Below, one piece after another: positions 15,694 to 23,718 of a DNA stretch of 64,000 bases; position 1 is the first letter of the stretch; each line of letters opens with the position of its first letter. The DNA lies in NCBI RefSeq assembly GCF_900178005.1, contig NZ_FXBS01000006.1, positions 1,955,585-2,019,584 of the forward strand. The letters are read 5' to 3'. Origin of the DNA: Tuberibacillus sp. Marseille-P3662 (GTDB lineage Bacteria > Bacillota > Bacilli > Bacillales > Sporolactobacillaceae). A program made the position numbers and the translations under genes. A model generated the notes under the pieces. It was given only the letters and a program-made list of their open reading frames with translations, was not told the origin of the DNA and did no database searches.

Positions 15694-17310
15694 CTAATGC
15701 TTACGTTTTGAATGATGATGAGGGCGAAGAAACTTTTTCATTCTTTGGGGGGCTCTTTTGGCTGTTTCCTGAGGACGCTTAATCATGGCCCACCAAGGTA
15801 CACGAATGAAAACATCCTTAAGATCACTAACATGCAAAGGTGCAATCGGTGCTGAATAAGGGACACCAAAGGAACGTAGTCGGGCCATATGTATAAGAAT
15901 TAAGAACCCTCCCAGTAAGAGACCATACATACCAAGGATAGAAGTGAGTATCATCATGCCGAAGCGAACAACTCGAATGCCGCCTGAAAGGCTATAACTC
16001 GGTATCATAAAAGAAGCAATACCGGTAATCGCCACGACGATGACGAGTGGAGCGGAAACGAGCCCCGCTTGCACAGCAGACTCGCCGATGACCAATGCCC
16101 CAGCAATACTGACCGCCTGGCCAACCGGTTTTGGCAACCGCACCCCAGCCTCACGTAAGGCTTCGAATGATATTTCCATCAAAAACACCTCTACGATGGC
16201 TGGAAAGGGCACATTTTCCCTTGATGCTGCGACGCTGAACAGTAAATTAGTCGGCATCAACTCTTGATGAAACGTCGTTACAGCAATATAAATAGATGGA
16301 AAAAAGATAGCAATGAGCAAGAATAAATAGCGTAACAACCGAATCGCCGAACTGATCATATAACGACCGTAATAATCCTCGGATGCCGTCATCATTTCGT
16401 AAAAAGTAATTGGTAGAATGAGCACAAACGGGGTATTATCAATAAGAATGCCCACTTTCCCTTCTAATAAATGACCTACCAAGCGGTCCGGTCGTTCAGT
16501 ATTTAACATTTGCGGAAAGATGGAGTACGGATTGTCTTCCAGCAGCTCTTCAATATAACCACTTTCCTCGATTGCATCAATATCGATTCGGTTTAAACGT
16601 TGCTGCACTTCCTCAATTAAATCTGGATCAACAATACCATCAATATAAGTTATTGCTATGTCCGTTTGCGATAACCGTCCAATCTTAGTCGGTTTCACCT
16701 TTAACCGATGGGTCTTGAGTCTGCGACGAACAAGGCTAATATTCGTTTGAATATTTTCGATAAACCCCTCTTTAGGACCGCGAACCACCGCCTCTGTAGT
16801 TGGTTCCTCAATGGCACGTTGTTCCCGTGATGTTGCACTAATGAATAGCGCTTGTGGCACACCATCAATTAATATGACAGCGCCGCCAGACAAAATATGA
16901 TCAGCGACATCTTGTAGCTTCCGCCCGGTGCTTATCTTACCGACTGAAAACACTTGATTCAGAACAAATGCATCCATATCGTGCGTTGAAAACATCGTTC
17001 CGCTTTCGGTATTGTCTTGATACGCTAACAGCGGTTTCATGATCGCAGAATCTAGGGTCTTTTGATCAACAAATCCGCTAAAATAGATCAATTGCCCGTC
17101 TTGCTGATTGCCAATTTGAAAGCTTCGATACACAAGATCAGATGATTGCTGGAACATCGTTTTTAAATAGTGGATGTCGTGATCAAGTGTTCCACTCACC
17201 ATCCCTGTTTCCGTCTGTTCTAATGGTTGCTCGGTGGGTTCTTGCTTTTCATTCTTTTCTCGGTTTTCCAGGAGGTCCTTTAATTTCCTTGTTCTTCTGA
17301 TATTAACCAC
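15694..17310 (-). CDS. gerA: Spore germination receptor subunit A, GerA family
   Basis: A 538-residue protein. After a charged N-terminal segment rich in Glu and Gln, the soluble N-terminal region (about 40-290) carries family motifs such as LIYFSGFVDQKTLD and VVRGPKEGFIENIQTN; the second half has about five membrane segments including RYLFLLIAIFFPSIYIAVTT and SGGIRVVRFGMMILTSI. The tail is basic. The A subunit forms an oligomeric germinant-gated ion channel. The GTG at 17310 is the only plausible start, although AGAGG abuts it; it lies seven bases after the gerB stop. Confidence 0.95.
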   Translation of the reverse strand: MVNIRRTRKLKDLLENREKNEKQEPTEQPLEQTETGMVSGTLDHDIHYLKTMFQQSSDLVYRSFQIGNQQDGQLIYFSGFVDQKTLDSAIMKPLLAYQDNTESGTMFSTHDMDAFVLNQVFSVGKISTGRKLQDVADHILSGGAVILIDGVPQALFISATSREQRAIEEPTTEAVVRGPKEGFIENIQTNISLVRRRLKTHRLKVKPTKIGRLSQTDIAITYIDGIVDPDLIEEVQQRLNRIDIDAIEESGYIEELLEDNPYSIFPQMLNTERPDRLVGHLLEGKVGILIDNTPFVLILPITFYEMMTASEDYYGRYMISSAIRLLRYLFLLIAIFFPSIYIAVTTFHQELMPTNLLFSVAASRENVPFPAIVEVFLMEISFEALREAGVRLPKPVGQAVSIAGALVIGESAVQAGLVSAPLVIVVAITGIASFMIPSYSLSGGIRVVRFGMMILTSILGMYGLLLGGFLILIHMARLRSFGVPYSAPIAPLHVSDLKDVFIRVPWWAMIKRPQETAKRAPQRMKKFLRPHHHSKRKH

Positions 17311-17317
17311 CCTCTTT

Positions 17318-18427
17318 TCATTGTGACTCGGTGCTTGATTGTTTTTTCTTACGAATGAATGAGATGACTAATAATAATATCGGAATCCCGGCCTGTAAGA
17401 AAACATGGGTATAGAATGGTATCACTTTTAATCCAATATTGAGATGCTCGGTAATATTGGAGGCAATCACCACAGATAAAGGGGCAATAATGACAGCAAG
17501 CGGGAGCAAAATTGCTTTATATGTTTTTAGTTGGAAACATTGAGCCATTCCAATAGCTGCCCCATATGTCCATGCCCCAACTTTGAAAAATACGCCTGCT
17601 ACCATAATTAAGATCACAATTGTATCAACACGCTCAAGAAAGTCTGCGATTGAAATCATCCGTGCTGCCGCAAAGAAAGGGAAAATTTCTCTTCCGTATA
17701 TTTTTGGTCCAAGAACAGAAATCGTGATAAGCGTATTAAGTGCTAGCAATCCCCCTCCAAAGAAGACAATAGCCAAGCCAACCTTATTGATTTTCCTTTT
17801 ATCAGCAAGGGCCGGGAAAAACATCAAAATTAAGACCAATTCTCCAAACGGAAAGGCCACAATTTGTGGAAATGCGGCTTGCCAAATCGGTTGAAGACCT
17901 TCCCCTAACACAGGGGTTATTCTCTGAAAATCCATTAATTGTGAACCAAATAGTAAAACCCACGTGATCACTAATGAGAATATAAAGACAGGTAATATCA
18001 TTTCCCCCATACGTCCAAAGACTTCAATCCCGCCGCGAAGGCAATAAATAATGATAATCATAAAACCAGCAATGACAACGATCAATGGCGTTCCATTCAA
18101 AATTGTTGTCACAATTAGTTCACCTAAATCTCTGCAATTTCTGGCAGCAGAATAGATGAAGTACAAAATATAAATCACAATGAGCGGATAACCGAGGACC
18201 CTACCACAAATTTTTCGTATGATCTGAACAAGAGTATCACCAGGATGATACTCAGCTAATTTTGTATAAACCTTCATTAGAACTAAGCCATATACCATCG
18301 CGACTAAAATGGCTAACCAGGCATCCTGACCCGCTTTAGTTCCTACCCCAAACACAACGGTCGTTCCAATTTCAAAAGAAATCATCACGACAAAAAGTTG
18401 ACGGGCACTCAGTTTTGTCTGTTTCAT
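17318..18427 (-). CDS. gerB: Spore germination receptor subunit B, GerB family permease
   Basis: A 369-residue, ten-segment membrane protein of the amino acid/polyamine/cation-type superfamily found only in germinant receptors; it forms the germinant-binding site. It begins KQTKLSARQLFVVMISFEIG as is usual for the family. An upstream in-frame ATG at 18508 would add 27 residues but has no ribosome binding site; AAAGGA lies eleven bases before the ATG at 18427. It is the first gene of the order B-A-C-small gene. Forespore (sigma-G) expression is expected, but I could not define a convincing sigma-G promoter. Confidence 0.92.
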   Translation of the reverse strand: MKQTKLSARQLFVVMISFEIGTTVVFGVGTKAGQDAWLAILVAMVYGLVLMKVYTKLAEYHPGDTLVQIIRKICGRVLGYPLIVIYILYFIYSAARNCRDLGELIVTTILNGTPLIVVIAGFMIIIIYCLRGGIEVFGRMGEMILPVFIFSLVITWVLLFGSQLMDFQRITPVLGEGLQPIWQAAFPQIVAFPFGELVLILMFFPALADKRKINKVGLAIVFFGGGLLALNTLITISVLGPKIYGREIFPFFAAARMISIADFLERVDTIVILIMVAGVFFKVGAWTYGAAIGMAQCFQLKTYKAILLPLAVIIAPLSVVIASNITEHLNIGLKVIPFYTHVFLQAGIPILLLVISFIRKKKQSSTESQ

Positions 18428-18541
18428 TGAGCCAAACGTCCTTTTACATTCACTTGAACATCCAAATAGATTTCTTATAGCTTTTTTCGTTATCTCACTT
18501 TTATTCATCCTATTATAAAGAAACTGGACGATTTTAAATTC

Positions 18542-18571
18542 AAAAAAAAGATAGTCCTTTTACAGACTATC
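18542..18571 (-). terminator. Terminator of kdgK-kdgA
   Basis: On the transcript GATAGTC pairs with GACTATC around an eight-base loop, followed by eight T. Confidence 0.92.
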
Positions 18572-18593
18572 TCGTGAAAACTTTATTTGATTT

Positions 18594-19220
18594 TTAATTA
18601 ATAGCCTTAACAAATTGCTTGGCTTTGTCTGTTAACTGAGCAAGCGTTGATTCATTGATGGGTTGTTTCGTATTGACAAGGGCGCTGCCCAATCCAGCAG
18701 CAACCGCACCGTTATCAAAGTAGGTTTTGATATTGTCTAAATGAACCCCGCCGGTTGGCATCAATGGAATCTGTGGCAGCGGACCTTGGATATCCTTAAT
18801 ATAGCCCGGTCCCATAATGTTGGCTGGAAAGACTTTAATTAAATCTGCTCCGTGTTCATAAGCCGTCAAAATTTCCGTTGGTGTCATCGCACCAGGGATA
18901 CTAACAACGCCATACCGCTTCGTCACCCGAATCGTCTCTGTATTAACGGTGGGTGCAAATACAAATTGAGCTCCTGCCATAATCGTTGCTCGAGCTGTTT
19001 CCGGGTCAAGCACCGTTCCGGCACCCACAACCACCTCATTACCTAATTCAGAAGATACCCGTTCAATAAGTGACAATACATTAGGTGTTTCCGCTGTAAT
19101 CTCAAGCACCTTCACACCACCTGCACTTAAGGCCTTGGCGATCGATAGAACGTCTTCTTCTTTGGCTCCGCGAATCACAGCAACTAATTGATGTTGCTTA
19201 ATAAGTTCTAATGTATTCAT
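18594..19220 (-). CDS. kdgA: 2-keto-3-deoxy-6-phosphogluconate (KDPG) aldolase
   Basis: A 208-residue class I aldolase. Visible motifs: LVAVIRG at the start, VLEITAETP with the catalytic Glu, VVGAGTVLDPETA, and DLIKVFPAN with the Schiff-base lysine, then MPTGGVHLDN for phosphate binding. It splits KDPG into pyruvate and glyceraldehyde 3-phosphate, the last step of hexuronate degradation. The longest frame starts five codons earlier, directly abutting AAAGG; the ATG at 19220 is better spaced and fits the family start. It follows kdgK by 18 bases. Confidence 0.93.
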   Translation of the reverse strand: MNTLELIKQHQLVAVIRGAKEEDVLSIAKALSAGGVKVLEITAETPNVLSLIERVSSELGNEVVVGAGTVLDPETARATIMAGAQFVFAPTVNTETIRVTKRYGVVSIPGAMTPTEILTAYEHGADLIKVFPANIMGPGYIKDIQGPLPQIPLMPTGGVHLDNIKTYFDNGAVAAGLGSALVNTKQPINESTLAQLTDKAKQFVKAIN

Positions 19221-19238
19221 AATACCTGCCACCATCCT

Positions 19239-20192
19239 TTATCGTTTAACATCATCTTGAGTCGAACCGTTAATAAACGTTAACAGCCTATCCTTTTCAG
19301 GCAGTCCTTCAACATCACCGCTCACCATTGTGACAATAGCGCCGACGGCATTCGCTCGTTGAACTGCTTTTTCTAAGTCCAATCCGTCAAGCAACCCAGA
19401 TATAAATCCGGCTGCGAAACCATCGCCCGCACCTACTGGATCAACGACTTGATCAACAGGAAAGCCTTGTACAAACCCTTGTTTTTCTTCTGCAGCATAG
19501 TAAGCACCTTGTTTTCCTAGTTTAATAACGGTCGTTTTAGCACCATGGTCATTAAAGCGCTGAGCCATGGTCTCTGGATCACTGACATCAAATAAAAACT
19601 TGCCTTCATCAATCCCAGGTAAAACAATATCAGCCTTGGCAGCTAGTTCAAGCAATACACGTTTGGCCTCGCTCTCTGACCATAGTTTCCGCCGTAAATT
19701 GGGATCAAAAACAATCGGAACGTCATTTTGTTTGGCAAGGTCCATCGCTTTAATAACGGTTTCATAACAATTTTTACTAAGTGCAGGCGTAATACCTGTG
19801 ATATGTAAGTATTTGGATTGAGCAATATAAGATTCATTAAGATGAATTTGCTCCATCCGGCTGGCTGCTGAATCTTTTCGATAATATTTCACATTAAATT
19901 CATTAGCTGTCAACCGTTCTTTAAAATAAAGACCTGTTGAGGCCTCCGTGTCGAACGTAACTTGGCTCGTGTCAACGCCTTCACCGCGGATGAAAGCGAG
20001 CACTTTTTTTCCTAATTCATCGTCACCGAGCCGGCTCATCCACCCGGCATTATGACCAAGTCTCGCAAGACCAATAGCAACATTAGACTCAGCGCCGCCA
20101 ACCTTTGCTGAAAACTGGTTGGCATAACGCATCATTCCGCCAGTATTCGGCGTGAATAAAACCATCGTTTCCCCTAAAGTTATAACGTCCAT
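19239..20192 (-). CDS. kdgK: 2-keto-3-deoxygluconate kinase (PfkB family)
   Basis: A 317-residue carbohydrate kinase. It starts MDVITLGETMVLFTP and has the PfkB signatures KVGGAESNVAIGLARLG and DPVGAGDGFAAGFISG with the catalytic Asp. It phosphorylates 2-keto-3-deoxygluconate, making the substrate of the next gene's aldolase. A longer frame begins at 20243 but lacks a ribosome binding site; AAGGAGGG lies ten bases before the ATG at 20192. No KdgR regulator or KdgT transporter is adjacent, unlike the B. subtilis cluster. Confidence 0.93.
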   Translation of the reverse strand: MDVITLGETMVLFTPNTGGMMRYANQFSAKVGGAESNVAIGLARLGHNAGWMSRLGDDELGKKVLAFIRGEGVDTSQVTFDTEASTGLYFKERLTANEFNVKYYRKDSAASRMEQIHLNESYIAQSKYLHITGITPALSKNCYETVIKAMDLAKQNDVPIVFDPNLRRKLWSESEAKRVLLELAAKADIVLPGIDEGKFLFDVSDPETMAQRFNDHGAKTTVIKLGKQGAYYAAEEKQGFVQGFPVDQVVDPVGAGDGFAAGFISGLLDGLDLEKAVQRANAVGAIVTMVSGDVEGLPEKDRLLTFINGSTQDDVKR

Positions 20193-20281
20193 GTTCGGTT
20201 GTCCCTCCTTAATTTTATTGTACCAAAAACCGTCTATGAGCATAAGAGAGCATTATTATTTAATTATAGATACCCCTTACT

Positions 20282-20351
20282 GGGACAAGTGCGTTCCTAA
20301 ATTCTTTGTTTGCGGGACAGAATCTTTACAATACGGGACAGCCGCGGGACA
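20282..20351. repeat. Four GGGACA hexamers upstream of kdgK
   Basis: GGGACA occurs at 20282, 20314, 20335 and 20346, giving steps of 32, 21 and 11 bases, each close to a whole number of helical turns. The array lies 90-160 bases upstream of kdgK. It may be a protein-binding array or chance. Confidence 0.4.
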
Positions 20352-20385
20352 AAGCGCCCCCAATGGAACAATACTCTCTTGAGAT

Positions 20386-20415
20386 AAATAAAAGGCTGTC
20401 CATCACTGGACAGCC
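20386..20415 (-). terminator. Terminator of the small YfhE-like gene
   Basis: GGCTGTCCA pairs with TGGACAGCC around a four-base loop; on the minus strand it is followed by TTTTATTTAT. Confidence 0.88.
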
Positions 20416-20425
20416 TCATCCTTCT

Positions 20426-20584
20426 TTAGTTATCTTCCCTTTTCGCGGCTTTGACTTCAGCCCGGCGGTACCCACCGGCAATGTCAGCGGCTTTAAAATC
20501 TTGATTGTAATGAACTTCTTTGGCATCTGATACCTGTTGATTTTTGCGACTTATAGGTTGGTATTGTGTTTGTTTACCTGGCAT
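20426..20584 (-). CDS. Small hydrophilic protein resembling YfhE
   Basis: An unlisted 52-residue ORF starting MPGKQTQYQPISR. Its second half, DAKEVHYNQDFKAADIAGGY, fits the pattern I recall for the YfhE family of small Bacillus proteins (acidic/aromatic, an EV-Y-x-x-FK-x-AD core). AAAGGGTG lies seven bases before the ATG and a good terminator follows the stop 11 bases later. The protein has no membrane segment. YfhE-type proteins have no known function. Codon structure and signals make it a real gene in my judgement. Confidence 0.7.
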   Translation of the reverse strand: MPGKQTQYQPISRKNQQVSDAKEVHYNQDFKAADIAGGYRRAEVKAAKREDN

Positions 20585-20735
20585 TTGAATCACCCTTTAA
20601 ATGACTTTTTGCTTCTAATAAGGCTTTTCCCGCGCACAGATTCCCTTAAACATGACTCATAGAAGAATATTTACTAAATTGAATTAATAGCTGATAATAG
20701 TAAACATCACTGCTATAAAAAAAAGAATCCTTACC

Positions 20736-20771
20736 TGCGTCGCGACGTAGTCAAAATGATTATTAAGGGAG
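20736..20771. repeat. 36-bp direct repeat, left copy
   Basis: Runs from TGCGTCGCGACGTAGTC to ATTATTAAGGGAG. It is identical to the copy at 20877-20912, with 105 bases between them. It includes the palindrome CGTCGCGACG and ends in an AAGGGAG ribosome-binding-like sequence. Confidence 0.9.
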
Positions 20772-20822
20772 CCCTTCCCCGCTTCGCTAAGGACTACCTT
20801 ATCATTTTAGCAGGGAAGGAAA

Positions 20823-20879
20823 CGTCGGCTAAAAACCGTAACGTCCTGTTACGAACGCCGACGCTAGCACATCCTGTGC
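20823..20879. repeat. Compound hairpin element with CCTG loops inside the direct repeats
   Basis: An outer stem CGTCGGC/GCCGACG encloses an inner stem CGTAAC/GTTACG with loop GTCCT. A second hairpin GCACA-TCC-TGTGC follows and runs into the right direct repeat. Both loops contain TCCT. This looks like a REP-type palindromic element. There is no coding capacity. Confidence 0.6.
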
Positions 20880-20912
20880 GTCGCGACGTAGTCAAAATGA
20901 TTATTAAGGGAG
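20877..20912. repeat. 36-bp direct repeat, right copy, carrying the start region of the DUF819 gene
   Basis: Identical to 20736-20771. Its last bases, AAGGGAG, adjoin the GGGAG that serves as ribosome binding site for the gene starting at 20929. Confidence 0.9.
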
Positions 20913-20928
20913 AGGGAGTGTAGAAAAA

Positions 20929-22143
20929 TTGGATGGAACGTTAATTAATTCCGATGACACCTGGTTACTTTGGGCTTTTTTGGCTGGATGGGCAGCGGCA
21001 AGTATCTATCTTGAACAAAAGTACAAGTGGGCCGCTAAAATGACAGGCGCCATCATTGCTTTGCTTGGAGCCTTGATTCTCGCTAATTTGAAGGTAATTC
21101 CGACATCAGCACCGGCCTATGATGCTGTGTGGACTTACGTCATCCCACTTGCCATTCCCCTGTTGTTATTCCAAGCGAATTTGAAAAAGATATGGAATGA
21201 CAGTGGTAAATTATTGATCACCTTCCTGATTAGTGCTTGCGGAACTGTTATTGGTGCTTACATCGCTTTCTTTGCTTTACAAGATGCTATTCCTCATTTA
21301 GATAAAATAGGTTCCATGGAAACAGGCTCCTACATAGGCGGTGGCGTCAATTTTGCTGCTTTAGCCGGAAAGCTCCAAGCGCCAGGAGAATTAGCGTCTT
21401 CAGCCATCGTTGCTGATAATTTATTAATGGCACTCTATTTCTTTGTACTGATTATCATGCCAACCCTAACCTTCTTTCGTAAAAAATATCGGACACCTTA
21501 TATTGATGAACAGAGCAGTAATGATAAAGGTGATAAGGAAGCGGCCTCCTATTGGAGACGTAACGATATTAGTTTAAAAGATATCGCAATGGCTAGTGGA
21601 AGCGCCTTTTTCCTTGTTGCTGTGTCATTCAAAATCGCTGAACTGTTTGATCATTGGATCCCTTCCGGAAACGATGTCGGGTTTTTCTTTAACGTGTTGA
21701 ATGGGTTATTTGGCGATAACTATCTTATGCTGACGACTATCACCGTTCTTGCCGTCACCTTCTTCAACTCATTTTTCGAACGCATTCATGGTGCGCAAGA
21801 AATTGGCACTTATTTAATCTACATTTTCTTTGTCGTGATTGGCGTCCCTGCCTCGCTGCCCTTGCTTATTAACAATGCACCGCTATTACTTGTTTTTGTA
21901 GCCATTATTGTTTGTTTTAATATGCTGGTGACCTTTGGCGTCGGGCGTTTCTTCCATTTTAGCCTTGAAGAAATGATTCTTGCGAGCAATGCCAGCGTTG
22001 GTGGACCGACAACTGCAGCAGCTTTCGCTATTGCGAAGGGTTGGACTCAACTCATTGTGCCTATCATGCTTGTAGGGACACTTGGTTATATTATTGGTAA
22101 TTATATCGGCAGTATCATGTATTACGTCTTCCAGTCTATGTAA
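20929..22143 (+). CDS. DUF819 family membrane protein, second copy
   Basis: A 404-residue protein with about ten membrane segments. DUF819 hallmarks are GSYIGGGVNFAALAGKLQAP in the middle and LASNASVGGPTTAAAFA near the end. It is only distantly similar to the copy at 4037-5227. The start is TTG at 20929, ten bases after GGGAG; the nearby ATG at 20933 is out of frame. The upstream region was remodelled by the direct-repeat/hairpin element, so promoter and ribosome binding site may have been changed. The yuiD gene follows 73 bases downstream. The substrate is unknown. Confidence 0.85.
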   Translation: MDGTLINSDDTWLLWAFLAGWAAASIYLEQKYKWAAKMTGAIIALLGALILANLKVIPTSAPAYDAVWTYVIPLAIPLLLFQANLKKIWNDSGKLLITFLISACGTVIGAYIAFFALQDAIPHLDKIGSMETGSYIGGGVNFAALAGKLQAPGELASSAIVADNLLMALYFFVLIIMPTLTFFRKKYRTPYIDEQSSNDKGDKEAASYWRRNDISLKDIAMASGSAFFLVAVSFKIAELFDHWIPSGNDVGFFFNVLNGLFGDNYLMLTTITVLAVTFFNSFFERIHGAQEIGTYLIYIFFVVIGVPASLPLLINNAPLLLVFVAIIVCFNMLVTFGVGRFFHFSLEEMILASNASVGGPTTAAAFAIAKGWTQLIVPIMLVGTLGYIIGNYIGSIMYYVFQSM

Positions 22144-22216
22144 CGGACCCATGTCGAGTGGGTTGCCTAGTATAGCCGTCCTAATTATATGAATCATAAC
22201 TTATGAGGTGAATGAT

Positions 22217-22675
22217 ATGAATCGTGGCATCATAACAGCGCTTTCTGCCATTGGCATTGCTCAGGGACTGAAAGTTTTCACAGAAAAGCAAAAGACAGGG
22301 AATTGGGATTGGCGGTCCGTTCAACAATCGGGTGGCATGCCGAGTTCCCATTCGGCTGGGGTGTCTTCTCTGGCAGCCTACGTGGCATCCCGACGCGGCC
22401 CAGCATCCATTGAAACCGCAATATCCGTGATCTTTGGGGTCATTGTCATGTACGACGCTCAAGGGATTCGCCGTCATACCGGCGAAATTGCCAAGCTCGT
22501 CAATGACCTTGATGCTGATATTGAACGATTATCGGGGTATGCAGGCTCATCGTTAAATCATGTGAAACGAGAACAGGAATTAAATGAACTATTGGGACAT
22601 CAACCGATTGAAGTGACGGTGGGGGCTATGCTAGGCACAGGTATCGGCTGGTTGAGCAGTAAATGGAATGAATGA
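22217..22675 (+). CDS. yuiD: YuiD/DUF212 divergent PAP2-family protein
   Basis: A 152-residue membrane protein. It carries GGMPSSHSAGVSSLA and DAQGIRRHTGEIA, the conserved acid-phosphatase/vanadium-peroxidase-like core of DUF212. B. subtilis YuiD is its close relative by size and motif. Its lipid-phosphate substrate is unknown. The GTG at 22208 is part of the GAGGTG ribosome binding site, so I place the start at the ATG at 22217. Confidence 0.88.
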   Translation: MNRGIITALSAIGIAQGLKVFTEKQKTGNWDWRSVQQSGGMPSSHSAGVSSLAAYVASRRGPASIETAISVIFGVIVMYDAQGIRRHTGEIAKLVNDLDADIERLSGYAGSSLNHVKREQELNELLGHQPIEVTVGAMLGTGIGWLSSKWNE

Positions 22676-22704
22676 CTAAGAATGATTGGTAATCTTCCTT
22701 CCTC

Positions 22705-22733
22705 TTGTGATCATGCTCCGCAGGCCTTATACT
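22705..22733 (+). promoter_or_regulatory. Sigma-A promoter of ypcP
   Basis: TTGTGA (22705-22710), a 17-base spacer and TATACT (22728-22733), 35 bases before the start codon. Confidence 0.65.
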
Positions 22734-22767
22734 ATTTACAGTGCTAACAGAAAGCGGAGAGGATCAC

Positions 22768-23679
22768 ATGGCCCAACAAACTTTACTATTAGTCGACGGT
22801 TTTAACCTATTAAGCCGCGGCTATTTTGCCACATCCTATGGCAAAACCGAAGATCAATTATATCGCAACAGCCAAGGTTTATATACCGGTGGTTTACGCG
22901 TCTTTTTACAAAAATTGTTCGCGCTCATCAATCAATATGAAACCACCCATGTGGCCATCGCTTGGGATGTGAAACGAGAAGAAACCGATCGAAGACAGAA
23001 TTATGCATTCTACAAAGCCACCCGGGGTGAACTGCCTGAACCGTTGATCGAGCAGTATCATAGTTGTAAAACAACGCTCGAACGAATGGGAATTAAACAA
23101 ATCTTTGTCCCGCAATTTGAAGCTGATGACGTGATCGGGGCTTTGGCAAAAAAATGGTCTCTTGAAACGAATGGACCGTGCTACATCTATAGTAATGACC
23201 GTGATTTATTTCAATTACTCGATGAACGGACATCGCAAATTATTGTCAGTCAGAAAAAAGAACGCTGCTACACCCTTCAGCATTTTCACAATGATTATGC
23301 GATTGAACCGTATCAGTGGGTAGATGTGAAGGCTCTGTTAGGTGACAAGAGTGATAACTTACCGGGTTGCCCTGGCGTTGGGGAGAAGTCTGCGTTACCT
23401 TTAATCCAGCAATACGGTTCTTTGGAATCGATCTATGAATCCATTGGTGAATTAGATCCCAAGTTTAATCGTTATAAAAATAAATTAATCGACGGGCGTG
23501 AATCCGCAACGATAAGTAAAGATCTTGCACAAATCATTTGTGACATTCCTGACCTTGACAGGTTATCTATCAACCAATTGCAATGGATGATGGCTGAGAA
23601 CGTGGTTGCCGCGGAACTCGATTCACTTGAAATAAGAATCAATTATCGCATTCCCCATTTCCACTCAACGCTCACATGA
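22768..23679 (+). CDS. ypcP: 5'-3' exonuclease (YpcP, flap-endonuclease-like)
   Basis: A 303-residue stand-alone homologue of the N-terminal nuclease domain of DNA polymerase I. Metal-binding acidic clusters are visible in LLVDGFNLLSRG, FEADDVIGALA, YSNDRDLFQLL and LLGDKSDNLPGCPGVGEKSA, the last being the helix-hairpin-helix region. It probably removes RNA primers and flaps. The frame is open from a GTG at 22741, but GGAGAGG and the family start point to the ATG at 22768. It is monocistronic and ends at a bidirectional hairpin. Confidence 0.92.
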   Translation: MAQQTLLLVDGFNLLSRGYFATSYGKTEDQLYRNSQGLYTGGLRVFLQKLFALINQYETTHVAIAWDVKREETDRRQNYAFYKATRGELPEPLIEQYHSCKTTLERMGIKQIFVPQFEADDVIGALAKKWSLETNGPCYIYSNDRDLFQLLDERTSQIIVSQKKERCYTLQHFHNDYAIEPYQWVDVKALLGDKSDNLPGCPGVGEKSALPLIQQYGSLESIYESIGELDPKFNRYKNKLIDGRESATISKDLAQIICDIPDLDRLSINQLQWMMAENVVAAELDSLEIRINYRIPHFHSTLT

Positions 23680-23680
23680 C

Positions 23681-23718
23681 AATGGATGTCTCAATCAACA
23701 TGAGACATCCATTATTTT
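23681..23718. terminator. Bidirectional terminator
   Basis: AATGGATGTCTCA pairs with TGAGACATCCATT around ATCAACA, followed by ATTTTT. It separates ypcP from the convergent aminotransferase gene. Confidence 0.9.

Noticed and set aside
18428-18600. Sigma-G promoter for the ger operon.
   Set aside because: A TGAATA-like -35 is present, but no -10 with acceptable spacing; not reported as a feature.
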